Assembly (NCBI RefSeq): GCF_001544795.2
Contig: NZ_FCOI02000015.1
Location: 124,001-188,000, forward strand
Origin: Caballeronia temeraria
Lineage (GTDB): Bacteria > Pseudomonadota > Gammaproteobacteria > Burkholderiales > Burkholderiaceae
Length of the DNA stretch: 64,000 bases
Direction of reading: 5' to 3'
Below are positions 17,120 to 25,521 of this stretch, in pieces. Positions within the stretch are counted from its first letter, which is position 1; every line of letters starts with the position of its first letter. The notes beneath the pieces were generated by a model. That model was given only the letters and a program-made list of their open reading frames with translations. It was not told where the DNA came from and did not search any database. The translations under genes and the position numbers were made by a program.

Positions 17120-18592
17120 ATGGCACGCACCAAGGCCGAACTACTGGACAAGTTGTGGTCGCGCATGAGCGAGCGCGGGGATTTCCCCATGCTGTCTCAG
17201 GCGCTGCGCTCGACCGTGTCCGCGATGAGCGATGACGACCTCGACTTCACGTCCCTCGTGCAAGTCGTGCTGTCGGACGTCGGTCTCACGCAGAAGGTGC
17301 TGCGCCTCGCCAATTCGGCGATGTACATCGCGTTCGGCGGCAACATCACCACCGTCACGCGCGCGTTGATGGTGCTCGGCATGGACGCGGTCGGCCATCT
17401 CGTCGTCGGTCTGAAGCTTGTCGATCACTTTCATCAGAGCGCGCCGCGCCGTATCGACGCCAAGCTCGAACTGAACCGCACCCTGCTCTCGGGCGCGGTC
17501 GCGCGCCAACTCACCGAACACAAGGATCTGCGCTCGGCCGAAGAAGCAGTCGTCTGCACGCTGATGCGGCAGATCGGCAAGCTGCTCGTCGCGTTCTATC
17601 TGGAACACGAATGGGATCAGTTGCGCCGCAAGGCCGCGTCGGAAAATATCCCCGACAGCGCCGCCTGCGCCGCGCTGCTCGGCGTGACCTTCGACGAAAT
17701 CGGCCTCGAAGCGGCGGACCGCTGGCGTCTGCCCGAGACGATCCGCGAAGGCATGCGCGCGACCGACCCGAACGCGCCCGTCGATGAAACCGTGCCGAAG
17801 CACGTGCGCTGGCTGCGCGCCATCTCCAACTATTCGACCGAAGTCGCCGACGCGCTCACCGCGCAGAACATGGCCGTGGAAGGCCGCGAATCGGTGCTCT
17901 TCGACATCGCGAACCGTTACAGCGGCCCGCTCAAGACCGACGCGGAAACGCTCACGTCCATGAGTCTCGCGCTCGCGAACGAAGAAGCGAGCGACGGCGT
18001 GATGCGCGAAATCTCCGAGTTGCAGGCCAACGCCGATGCCATGGCGCGCGCGAACGTGTCGGCGGAGGCGCGCATCGGCGCGAGCGTCGCGGATTTGCGC
18101 TCGCTGCCGTCGAAAAATGCGCTTGCGCCGGCGCTCGCGCTTGCATCCGAATCGATACTCGGCAGCCTGCATCTGTCGCGCACCGTGGTGCTTGTGCGCC
18201 AGGCCAACAACGAGTTTCACGCGCGGCTCGGCCTCGGCGCGGGCGTCGAGCCGATGCTGCCGCAACTGCGCTTCTCGGCGGAGTTCCGGCCCGACGTGTT
18301 TCATCTCGCGATCAGCAATCCGGTCGGCATCTTCATCGAGAACGCGCACGACGCGCGCATCGACGCCCGCCTGCCGCGCTGGTACAAGGACACGCTCGGC
18401 GAAGCGCAGGCTTTCGTGCTGCTGCCGGTGAAATCGAACGATACGACCGTCGCGCTGATTTACGGCGACTGGACCTCGCCGCAACACGTCCGAAAGATCT
18501 CGCCGCTCGAAATGAGCGCACTGAACGAGCTCACGAAGGAATTGAGCCGTTTTTTCTTTAGCGCGAACTGGAAGGAAGTCGAGCTGATCTGA
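17120..18592 (+). CDS. HDOD domain-containing protein
   Basis: A 490-residue cytoplasmic protein with an N-terminal HDOD domain (~residues 20-220; FPMLSQALRSTVSAMSD, VVLSDVGLTQKVLRLANSA, GNITTVTRALMVLGMDAV). The C-terminal ~180 residues (from about 310) look like a GAF-type sensory domain, ending near SPLEMSALNELTKELSRFFF. HDOD proteins commonly tie sensory input to chemotaxis or c-di-GMP circuits; the flanking GGDEF-EAL and chemoreceptor genes support that. The gene starts 136 bases after the GGDEF-EAL stop, in a region with short AT-rich stretches, and probably has its own promoter. Confidence 0.87.
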   Translation: MARTKAELLDKLWSRMSERGDFPMLSQALRSTVSAMSDDDLDFTSLVQVVLSDVGLTQKVLRLANSAMYIAFGGNITTVTRALMVLGMDAVGHLVVGLKLVDHFHQSAPRRIDAKLELNRTLLSGAVARQLTEHKDLRSAEEAVVCTLMRQIGKLLVAFYLEHEWDQLRRKAASENIPDSAACAALLGVTFDEIGLEAADRWRLPETIREGMRATDPNAPVDETVPKHVRWLRAISNYSTEVADALTAQNMAVEGRESVLFDIANRYSGPLKTDAETLTSMSLALANEEASDGVMREISELQANADAMARANVSAEARIGASVADLRSLPSKNALAPALALASESILGSLHLSRTVVLVRQANNEFHARLGLGAGVEPMLPQLRFSAEFRPDVFHLAISNPVGIFIENAHDARIDARLPRWYKDTLGEAQAFVLLPVKSNDTTVALIYGDWTSPQHVRKISPLEMSALNELTKELSRFFFSANWKEVELI

Positions 18593-18620
18593 CCGGCTTC
18601 CTTCCTGCGCGCATCGACTG

Positions 18621-19064
18621 TTATCCCTTCTTCAGAATCGCCACGGCCTGTTCGCCGTATCGCACGATATAGCCGCCGTGCGCGCGCTGCCATTCGCGTG
18701 CTTCCGGTTCGTTCGCAAACCAGTTCTTCTCGAAATCGTTGAACGCGCCGGCGTCGAGCCGATAGCGGTCGATCGCCGCGTCCGGCTGCCGGTCGATGTC
18801 GGATTTGCACGCGTCCCAGCTCGCGTAGCCGAGTTCGGCGGCGAGCATGGAGAGCACGAGCTTCAGTTGCAGATCGTCGCGGATCGCGTGCAGGTCGGCG
18901 AGACGCTCCGCGCGCGTGACTTTCGACGCGATCAGGCGGCGCAGAACGGGCATCGACGCGCTCGTGTCGCCGTCGCGGGCTTGACGAAGCAGACGCCGCG
19001 CGTGTTCGCGCAAATAGTCGCTATTGGAAACGGATGACTGGATTGGACAGGATGTAGACCACAT
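18621..19064 (-). CDS. Conserved hypothetical protein
   Basis: A 147-residue soluble protein without a recognised function. The N-terminal ~70 residues are helical and charged (DYLREHARRLLRQARDGD, followed by ELGYASWDACKSDI), a pattern also seen in small Burkholderia proteins that pair a helical repeat with glyoxalase-like domains; this resemblance is weak. The C-terminal part (DFEKNWFANEPEAREWQRAHGGYI) looks like a small separate module. No signal peptide or membrane segment. It lies between convergent HDOD and the chemoreceptor gene, alone on its strand. Confidence 0.6.
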   Translation of the reverse strand: MWSTSCPIQSSVSNSDYLREHARRLLRQARDGDTSASMPVLRRLIASKVTRAERLADLHAIRDDLQLKLVLSMLAAELGYASWDACKSDIDRQPDAAIDRYRLDAGAFNDFEKNWFANEPEAREWQRAHGGYIVRYGEQAVAILKKG

Positions 19065-19221
19065 GACGTTGTTCCTTTGTTGCGCCGTTCTCGCTGCGGC
19101 TATAAAGGTTCGACGTTGCGGTTCGATCCAGAGTTGATGTACTGCGCGGCAGGTGCGTAAGACTTTCGCGAGACCGGGCGCCCTGCCGCGCCCGTCCGCG
19201 ATTCTATCCCGATGTCCTGCG

Positions 19222-20850
19222 TCAGGCCAATTGGAATTTTCCGACGAGCGACTTCAGCGCGCGCGCCTGATCGTCGAGCGATTGCGCCGCCGCGGCCGCC
19301 TCTTCGACGAGCGCGGCGTTCTGCTGCGTGTTCGCGTCCATCTTCGTGACGGCGTCGCCGATCGACTCGATGCCCGTCTTCTGCTCCGCCGACGCCGCCG
19401 AGATCTCGCCCATGATGTCGGTCACGCGGCGCACGGCCTTCACGACTTCCTCCATCGTCGCTCCCGCTTCCTGCGCGTAGGTCGAGCCGTCCGACACGCG
19501 CGACACCGACGTATCGATCAGCCCTTTGATCTCCTTCGCCGCCGACGACGAGCGCTGCGCGAGACTGCGCACCTCGCCCGCGACGACCGCGAAGCCGCGC
19601 CCTTGTTCGCCCGCGCGCGCCGCCTCGACCGCCGCATTGAGCGCGAGGATATTGGTCTGGAACGCGATGCCTTCGATCACGCCGATGATGTCGCCGATAC
19701 TCTTCGCGCTCGCATCGATACGCTGCATCGTCTCGACGACGCGGCTCACCACCGCGCCGCCCTTCTCCGCGATCTGCGACGCATTCGCCGCGAGCGTGCT
19801 CGCCTGCTTCGCGTTGTCGGCGTTCTGGCGGACCGTCGACGTGAGCTGCTCCATGCTGGCCGCGGTTTTTTCCAGCGCGACGGCCTGCTCTTCGGTGCGG
19901 CGCGACAAGTCGACGTTGCCCGTCGAAATTTCGCTCGATGCCGACGCGATCGCCTCCGCGCTCGCCGCGATATCGCCGACGGTCGACGAAAGGCCCGCCT
20001 GCATTTCGGACAACGCGTGGAGCATCGAGGCGTCGTCGCGGCGCTTGAGCCTGATCGGGTACGCGAGATCGCCCGACGCGATGCGGCGCGCGATGTCCTT
20101 CGCGTAGCCCGGTTCGCCGCCGAGCTGGCCGGCGAGACGCCGCACGACCCATTCGGAGACGACGATCGCGAGCGCGAACAACGCGAGCGTCAGCGCCGAC
20201 ACCATCACGAACGACGAGTGGAAGATGAACGCGGCGGAATCGATCGTCGCCTTGGCTGCGGCGCCGCGGCGCGCGACGAGTTCATCGACCCTCTTTTCGA
20301 GCTTGCCCGTTTCGACGAGCAGCGATACGTCCTGCGTGCCGACTTGCCAGTTCATCTGCGAAAGATCGAGCGGCTGCTCCTTCACGAGCTTGACGAACGT
20401 GCGCAGGTTGTCGCTCCATGTGCCGAGCGCAGTCGAAAAGGCTTTTTGCTGCGCGAGCGCGTCCTTGTCTGCGTGATCGATGTATTGCGCGAGCTGCGCC
20501 TGTTCACGGCCGATGTCCGCGAGCGATTGTTCGATCTGCGCGCCGAGCTCGTCGCGCTCTTTCGCCGTGCTCGCGGTGAGCAGCATCTTCTGCGAACGGC
20601 TCGCGCGCAGCAGGTAGCCACGCGTTTCCTCGGCCGCGCGGCTCGCGACATAGCCCTGCGTATAGATCGATTCAGTCGCGCCGTTCAGGCGGCTGATCTG
20701 CGTGAGAGAAATTGCGCCGATCCCGAGCGTCCCGGCGAGCACGAGCCCGAACGCCAGTCTCAGCGATGACTTGACGGACAGCGCGCGCTGCGGTTCGGCA
20801 TGCGCCACGAAGCTCGCGTCTTTTGCGCCGCGTAGCGAAAACAGTTTCAT
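19222..20850 (-). CDS. Methyl-accepting chemotaxis protein
   Basis: A 542-residue chemoreceptor. An N-terminal membrane helix (~residues 30-50), a periplasmic four-helix-bundle (TarH-like) sensor domain, a second membrane helix around residues 215-240 (SSFVMVSALTLALFALAIVV), a HAMP domain, and a long signalling coiled coil. The hairpin tip reads IAFQTNILALNAAVEAARAG, the MCP hallmark. No C-terminal NWETF-like CheR/CheB tether is seen, so it may rely on other receptors for adaptation. The ATG at 20850 follows a GGGGATT element; upstream in-frame codons lack support. Ligand unknown. Confidence 0.93.
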   Translation of the reverse strand: MKLFSLRGAKDASFVAHAEPQRALSVKSSLRLAFGLVLAGTLGIGAISLTQISRLNGATESIYTQGYVASRAAEETRGYLLRASRSQKMLLTASTAKERDELGAQIEQSLADIGREQAQLAQYIDHADKDALAQQKAFSTALGTWSDNLRTFVKLVKEQPLDLSQMNWQVGTQDVSLLVETGKLEKRVDELVARRGAAAKATIDSAAFIFHSSFVMVSALTLALFALAIVVSEWVVRRLAGQLGGEPGYAKDIARRIASGDLAYPIRLKRRDDASMLHALSEMQAGLSSTVGDIAASAEAIASASSEISTGNVDLSRRTEEQAVALEKTAASMEQLTSTVRQNADNAKQASTLAANASQIAEKGGAVVSRVVETMQRIDASAKSIGDIIGVIEGIAFQTNILALNAAVEAARAGEQGRGFAVVAGEVRSLAQRSSSAAKEIKGLIDTSVSRVSDGSTYAQEAGATMEEVVKAVRRVTDIMGEISAASAEQKTGIESIGDAVTKMDANTQQNAALVEEAAAAAQSLDDQARALKSLVGKFQLA

Positions 20851-21192
20851 CGATCGAATCCCCGAATAGTTCAGTGGACGTGGCCGTTGTGCGGCGTGTC
20901 CTGGTCTGGTCCCCGCCGGGAGTACGGCAGGTTTGCCGGCTTTCTTGAGCCTTTTTTCTGGGGGAACGAACATACGTTCGTTCGCCGTCGCCTCTTATAA
21001 CCGGCCAAAAATCCTTGCGTCAGACGAATCGACCCACAGATTCGGCACCTACCCTGTCCGATTCGCCACAAAGCTTGGCAGGACAACGTTACGAGGACAG
21101 CCTACACTTGTCAGAAATTCAGTCTGCGCATAAATGCCGCACTGAAAAGAACACATTCCGAGACGCTTTTCCGCTTACATCCGCCATTCAAT
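20851..21192. other. Divergent intergenic region, chemoreceptor / MFS exporter
   Basis: About 340 bases between the two divergent starts. The only structure I can support is the perfect inverted repeat at 20964-20983. There is an AT-rich TTATAA at 20995-21000 that could belong to a promoter. No small gene is credible here. Confidence 0.4.
20964..20983. repeat. Perfect palindrome, possible operator
   Basis: GAACGAAC-ATAC-GTTCGTTC: two perfect 8-base arms around a 4-base spacer, located about 115 bases upstream of the chemoreceptor ATG and 210 bases upstream of the MFS gene. The size and symmetry resemble operators of TetR-type repressors, but no regulator gene is adjacent. Confidence 0.5.
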
Positions 21193-22449
21193 ATGCAAAC
21201 GAGCATCGACAAGGGCGCTTTGTCGCCTTCCGGCGCATCGGCCGGCGCTTCCACCGCGGCTCCCGCAAGCACGGGCACTCAACGCACCGTGTATTCCGTT
21301 CTGGGCGCGATCAGTTTTTCGCATCTTCTGAACGACATGATCCAGTCGCTGATTCTGGCGATCTACCCGATGTTCAAAAGCGAGTTCGCGCTCAGCTTCG
21401 GACAGATCGGTCTGATTACGCTGGTGTATCAGGTGACGGCTTCGCTGCTGCAACCGCTCGTCGGGTTGTACACGGACAAACATCCGAAGCCTTATTCGCT
21501 GCCGGTCGGCATGGGCTTCACGCTCTCGGGTCTGCTGCTGATGTCGATCGCGGGCAACTTCGGCACGCTGCTGATCGCGGCGGCGCTCGTCGGCTGCGGA
21601 TCGTCGGTGTTTCATCCGGAGTCGTCGCGGGTTGCGCGCATGGCGTCGGGCGGCAAGCATGGTCTCGCGCAGTCGCTCTTTCAGGTGGGCGGCAATGCCG
21701 GCTCGTCGCTCGGGCCGCTGCTCGCCGCGCTGATCGTCATTCCGCACGGGCAGAAGAGCATCGCGTGGTTCTCGGCGGCGGCGCTCGTCGCGATGTTCGT
21801 GCTGGCGAACATCGGCCGCTGGTACAAGCGTCATCCGGCGACGAAGAAAGGCCGCGCGCAGACCGCGCACGCCACGCTGCCGCGCAACAAGGTCATGATG
21901 GCGATGAGCGTGCTCGTGCTGCTCGTGTTCTCGAAGTACTTCTATCTCGCGAGCATCACGAGCTACTTCACGTTCTATCTGATCAGCAAGTTCGGCATTT
22001 CAGTGCAGGCCGCGCAGATCCATCTGTTCGTGTTCCTCGCGGCGGTGGCGGCGGGCACGATCATCGGCGGTCCGGTCGGCGACAAGGTCGGACGCAAGGC
22101 GGTGATCTGGGTGTCGATTCTCGGCGTCGCGCCGTTCACGCTGCTGATGCCCTATGCGAACCTGTTCTGGACGAGCGTGCTGTCGGTGATCATCGGGCTC
22201 GTGCTGGCGTCGGCGTTCTCGGCGATTCTTGTCTATGCGCAGGAGCTGATTCCGGGCAAGGTCGGGATGGTCGCGGGCCTGTTCTTCGGCTTCGCGTTCG
22301 GCATGGGCGGCGTGGGCGCGGCGGTGCTCGGGCATCTCGCGGATGCGACCAGCATCGATTACGTCTACAAGGTTTGCGCGTTCCTGCCGTTGCTCGGCGT
22401 GCTGACGGTGCTGTTGCCGAAGACGCATGACGCGAAGGCCAGGGCCTGA
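21193..22449 (+). CDS. MFS transporter, fosmidomycin-resistance (Fsr) family
   Basis: A 418-residue, 12-helix major facilitator. The segment FSHLLNDMIQSLILAIYPMFK near residues 42-62, GLITLVYQVTASLLQPLVG, and CGSSVFHPESSRVARMASGGKHG are the signatures of the Fsr/YfkF group, which exports fosmidomycin and related compounds. A 35-residue Ser/Ala-rich N-terminal extension precedes the first helix. The C-terminal half has the second-domain GGPVGDKVGRKAV motif. It is monocistronic, convergent with prpE. The natural substrate is not evident. Confidence 0.88.
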   Translation: MQTSIDKGALSPSGASAGASTAAPASTGTQRTVYSVLGAISFSHLLNDMIQSLILAIYPMFKSEFALSFGQIGLITLVYQVTASLLQPLVGLYTDKHPKPYSLPVGMGFTLSGLLLMSIAGNFGTLLIAAALVGCGSSVFHPESSRVARMASGGKHGLAQSLFQVGGNAGSSLGPLLAALIVIPHGQKSIAWFSAAALVAMFVLANIGRWYKRHPATKKGRAQTAHATLPRNKVMMAMSVLVLLVFSKYFYLASITSYFTFYLISKFGISVQAAQIHLFVFLAAVAAGTIIGGPVGDKVGRKAVIWVSILGVAPFTLLMPYANLFWTSVLSVIIGLVLASAFSAILVYAQELIPGKVGMVAGLFFGFAFGMGGVGAAVLGHLADATSIDYVYKVCAFLPLLGVLTVLLPKTHDAKARA

Positions 22450-22473
22450 GAGCAGCAGATGATCGATCGCGGC

Positions 22474-22506
22474 GGGCGCGCCGGTTCCTCAGCGGACCGC
22501 GCGCCC
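22474..22506. terminator. Hairpin between convergent MFS and prpE genes
   Basis: Arms GGGCGCG and CGCGCCC pair perfectly and are extended inward by CGGTTCC with GGACCG (one bulged T). It sits in the 73-base gap between two converging genes, where a bidirectional terminator would be expected, but there is no T-run. Confidence 0.4.
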
Positions 22507-22522
22507 GTCGCGTTTCGGGCGC

Positions 22523-24415
22523 TCAGTTTCCCAGCGCCTCGCGAACCTGCATCAACGCGCCCGGATCTTCGATTGTCGGCAGCTCGCCCGGATCGCGCCC
22601 TTCCGCCAGCGCCGCGATCGCGCGACGCAGCAACTTGCCCGAGCGCGTCTTCGGCAGCATCGACACGAAATGCACGCGCGCCGGACGCGCGATCGCGCCG
22701 AGCTGCGAATCCACCGCGTGGCACAGCTCCGCCTCCATGCCCTCGCGCGCGCCCGGCGCGTTGATGCGATCCGCATCGCGCAGCACGACGAACGCCGCCG
22801 CGGCCTGCCCTTTCACGGAATCGGCGATGCCGACGACCGCCACTTCGGCGACAGCCGGATGCGCCGACAACGCCTCTTCGATCTCGCGCGTGCCGAGCCG
22901 ATGCCCCGCGACATTGATCACGTCATCGGTGCGGCCGAGAATCGACACGTAGCCGTCTTCGTCCTGCACGCCCCAGTCGAAGGTCGAATAGACCATCTGG
23001 TTCGGCACGCTCTTCCAGTAGGTATCGACGAAACGCTGATCGTCGCGCCATACGGTCTGCATGCAGCCCGGCGGCAACGGATACGCGAGTGTGACGACGC
23101 CCTTCTCGCCCGGCGCACAGGCATCGCCCGTTGCCTCGTTGCGCAGCGTGAGATTGAAGCCCATCGACGGCACGCCGGGCGAGCCGAGCTTCGACGGCAA
23201 TTCCTCGATGCCGCGCGGAATCGCGATCATCGGCCAGCCGGTTTCCGTCTGCCAGTAATTGTCGATGACGGGCTTCTTCAACGCGCTCTGGATCCACTGC
23301 GCGGTCGGTTCGTCGAGCGGCTCGCCCGCCAGAAACAGGGTGCGCAGGCTCGACAGATCGTATTTCTCCATCAACGCCGGGTCCTGTTTCTTCAGCACGC
23401 GGATCGCGGTCGGCGCGGTGAACATCAGGTTGATCTTGTACTGCTGCACGAGCCGCCACCAGATGCCGCCATCGGGGCGAATCGGCGTGCCTTCGTACAT
23501 CACGGTCGTCAGTCCGGCGATCAACGGCGCATAGATGATGTAGCTGTGCCCGACGACCCAGCCGATGTCCGATGCGGTGAACATCGTGTCGCCCGGCGCG
23601 CCCTGAAAGACGTGCTCCATCGATGCGGCGAGCGCCACCGCATAACCGCCGACATCGCGTTGCACGCCTTTCGGCCTGCCCGTCGTGCCGGACGTGTAGA
23701 GAATGTACGAAGGCTCGTTCGATTCGAGCCATTCGCACGGCACGTGGGCATCGAAGAATTGCTCGCGCAGCGGCTCGTACGCGACGAGATAGCTCGCCTG
23801 CAGGCGCTCGGGCGCAAGCTGCCGGTCGATCAGCAGCACTTGCGGCACCTTGTATTCGGCGCGCGACAGCGCTTCGTCGACGAGCGGCGTGTAGTCGATC
23901 ACCTTGCCGCCGCGCGCACCGGCATCGGCGGTGACGATGAGCGCGGGCTCGGCGTCGTCGATACGCGCCGCGAGATTCGGCGCCGCGAATCCGCCGAACA
24001 CGACCGAATGAATCGCCCCGATGCGCGCGCACGCGAGCATCGCGAAGAGCGCTTCGGGAATCATCGGCAGATAGATCAGCACGCGATCGCCTTTTTTCAC
24101 GTGCAGCGAGCGCATGACGGCCGCCATGCGGTTCACTTCCGCATGCAGCTCGGCGTAGGTGTAATGGCGCTCGATGCCCGTTTCCGTCGACACATAGATG
24201 AGCGCGTCCTGCTGCGCCCGCGACGCGAGATGCCGGTCCACCGCGTTATGGCACAGATTGGTCTTGCCGCCGGCGAACCAGCGCGCGAACGGCGGCTTGC
24301 TCGCGTCGAGCACCTGGTCGAAAGGCGTCTGCCAGTGAATGCGCCGGGCCTGTTCGGCCCAGAACGCTTCGGGCTCGTCGATCGACCGTCGATACGCTTC
24401 TCGGTAAGTCGGCAT
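22523..24415 (-). CDS. prpE: Propionate-CoA ligase (PrpE-type)
   Basis: A 630-residue acyl-CoA synthetase of the AMP-forming family that activates propionate (and probably acetate) to its CoA thioester. N-terminal EAFWAEQARRIHWQTPFDQV with KTNLCHNAVDRH is the PrpE pattern; the P-loop YTSGTTGRPKG, the WQTETGW motif and the C-terminal KTRSGKLLRR (catalytic Lys, the usual acetylation site) are all seen. The ATG at 24415 gives the family N-terminus; the frame is open upstream without similarity. No prpBCD methylcitrate genes lie nearby, so it stands alone. Confidence 0.92.
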   Translation of the reverse strand: MPTYREAYRRSIDEPEAFWAEQARRIHWQTPFDQVLDASKPPFARWFAGGKTNLCHNAVDRHLASRAQQDALIYVSTETGIERHYTYAELHAEVNRMAAVMRSLHVKKGDRVLIYLPMIPEALFAMLACARIGAIHSVVFGGFAAPNLAARIDDAEPALIVTADAGARGGKVIDYTPLVDEALSRAEYKVPQVLLIDRQLAPERLQASYLVAYEPLREQFFDAHVPCEWLESNEPSYILYTSGTTGRPKGVQRDVGGYAVALAASMEHVFQGAPGDTMFTASDIGWVVGHSYIIYAPLIAGLTTVMYEGTPIRPDGGIWWRLVQQYKINLMFTAPTAIRVLKKQDPALMEKYDLSSLRTLFLAGEPLDEPTAQWIQSALKKPVIDNYWQTETGWPMIAIPRGIEELPSKLGSPGVPSMGFNLTLRNEATGDACAPGEKGVVTLAYPLPPGCMQTVWRDDQRFVDTYWKSVPNQMVYSTFDWGVQDEDGYVSILGRTDDVINVAGHRLGTREIEEALSAHPAVAEVAVVGIADSVKGQAAAAFVVLRDADRINAPGAREGMEAELCHAVDSQLGAIARPARVHFVSMLPKTRSGKLLRRAIAALAEGRDPGELPTIEDPGALMQVREALGN

Positions 24416-24510
24416 GCGCGTCCTCTGCAAAGCGGCGTTGGCTGGTCCCTGAGCATAGAGCAGCCGTCCGACCCGCGCCAGACAGGGCGCGCCCTGATCG
24501 GTCCGACGGG

Positions 24511-24969
24511 TCAGATCGCGCGGGTGCGCGCAGCGGTCCGGTCTGCCGATGCGGCGTGCTTGAGCAGCACCGGCGTCAGTTCGCCCGCGACGCGCATGCT
24601 CGATACGACGACCGTGCGCACGCCGATGCCTTCGGTCATCGCGCGCAGCGTTTCGCGCGTGCTCGCGCGCGCCTCGATGCGCGGTTCGATCACGATCAGG
24701 CCGCGGCAGTGCGAGGCGAACATCGCGCGATGCGTGCGCATCCACGCGGCGCGCAGACGGGCGTCGTCGGCGGTTTCGGTTTCGTCGTGCCCGGCGATCA
24801 GCACGAAAGGCGTCGCGAGTGTCAGGAGCCGGCGCATCTGCGCGCTCCATGCGAACGCATAGCCGGGCTTCACTGCGCGCGCACGCAGACGCACGAGCGG
24901 AAAACGGCTCGCGTCGAAGAGACGATCGTCGAGTTCGAGGGATGTCGGTGCAAGGTCGGCGGCGTTCAC
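24511..24969 (-). CDS. Hypothetical protein, second gene of Fur-controlled operon
   Basis: A 152-residue protein I do not recognise. Starting from a GTG that overlaps the previous gene's stop (GTGA), it reads NAADLAPTSLELDDRLFDASR, then a hydrophobic LLTLATPFVLIAGHDE (~residues 50-65), then GLIVIEPRIEARAS and GIGVRTVVVSSMRVAGELTPV. The alternating hydrophobic strands and helices suggest a small alpha/beta (Rossmann- or flavodoxin-like) domain. There is no signal peptide. The coupling to the 64-residue gene and the Fur-box promoter place it in the iron-starvation response. Longer readings of this frame overlap the upstream gene and are rejected. Confidence 0.6.
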   Translation of the reverse strand: MNAADLAPTSLELDDRLFDASRFPLVRLRARAVKPGYAFAWSAQMRRLLTLATPFVLIAGHDETETADDARLRAAWMRTHRAMFASHCRGLIVIEPRIEARASTRETLRAMTEGIGVRTVVVSSMRVAGELTPVLLKHAASADRTAARTRAI

Positions 24970-25160
24970 AGCGGTTTCGGGCTCCAGTAGTTCAGCGCGG
25001 CGACGAGCGACGGCCAGCGCGAACGCCGCGGCACCACGCGCTTCTTCGGCTGCGTGGCGCGCGGCGGACGGGGGGCCGACTTCTTCGGCGCGTCGGCTGT
25101 CGCCTCGCGCCAGGCGCGGCGCGTCGTTTCGAGCACTTTCGCTGCGGATTCGCTGATCAT
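24966..25160 (-). CDS. Small basic protein, first gene of Fur-controlled operon
   Basis: A 64-residue, strongly basic protein with an N-terminal helix (SAAKVLETTRRAWREATAD), a Lys/Arg/Pro-rich middle (KKSAPRPPRATQPKKRVVPRR) and a conserved-looking C-terminus (WPSLVAALNYWSPKPL). ATG at 25160 is preceded by GGAGGT at ideal spacing. The stop overlaps the GTG start of the next gene by four bases. The promoter carries a Fur box, so expression should rise in iron starvation. It is not HemP: the HemP motifs are absent. Function unknown; the composition could suit a nucleic-acid- or membrane-interacting adaptor, which is only a guess. Confidence 0.6.
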   Translation of the reverse strand: MISESAAKVLETTRRAWREATADAPKKSAPRPPRATQPKKRVVPRRSRWPSLVAALNYWSPKPL

Positions 25161-25185
25161 CGGTCGACCTCCGTTCGTCGAGTCG

Positions 25186-25214
25186 ATTGTATTGAGAATC
25201 ATTCTCAATTGCAA
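25186..25214 (-). promoter_or_regulatory. Sigma-70 promoter of the two-gene iron-regulated operon
   Basis: On the minus strand, TTGCAA (25209-25214) and TACAAT (25186-25191) are separated by exactly 17 bases. The spacer is almost entirely the Fur box, the textbook position for repression. Transcription would start near 25179, about 19 bases before the ATG at 25160. Confidence 0.7.
25191..25209. promoter_or_regulatory. Fur box
   Basis: ATTGAGAAT-C-ATTCTCAAT is a perfect 9-1-9 inverted repeat. Its core TGAGAATCATTCTCA matches the 7-1-7 Fur consensus TGATAATCATTATCA at 13 of 15 positions. It lies between the -35 and -10 of the promoter for the two small minus-strand genes. Confidence 0.8.
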
Positions 25215-25521
25215 GCGTTCGGTCGGACGGGTCGCCTGGCGATTGCGTTTCGTTTTTTAATCCCGATAAAAACACGCCGCGACAATTTCAATTCCACCTT
25301 TCGGAAATGCCGATTTACACCCGCTTATTTGCGGTTCGCGTCAATATCGTAATTCGATCTCAATCCGATAATTACGCCCAATTCTCGAAAATAAGCTTCA
25401 TGATGAATTAAGTTTCATAAAACCGACGCGTGCAAATCGCAAATTTGAATAGTGTTTTCGAGGAAATTTGTTAATTTCATAGAGTCATTCGTCGCCTATA
25501 GATCGGATTCCGGGGTCGGCC
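25215..25521. other. AT-rich intergenic region upstream of the chitin-binding protein
   Basis: About 300 bases that are strikingly AT-rich compared with the rest of the window, with runs such as AATTTGTTAATTTCAT and many AAT/ATT words (25280-25490). No gene is credible. The low GC fits a silenced or acquired promoter region of the downstream secreted protein; several possible -10 boxes exist, none with a clear -35. Confidence 0.5.

Noticed and set aside
24966..25160. HemP-type haemin uptake protein
   Set aside because: Considered because it is small and Fur-controlled, but the HemP motif and the C-terminal LILTK are absent.
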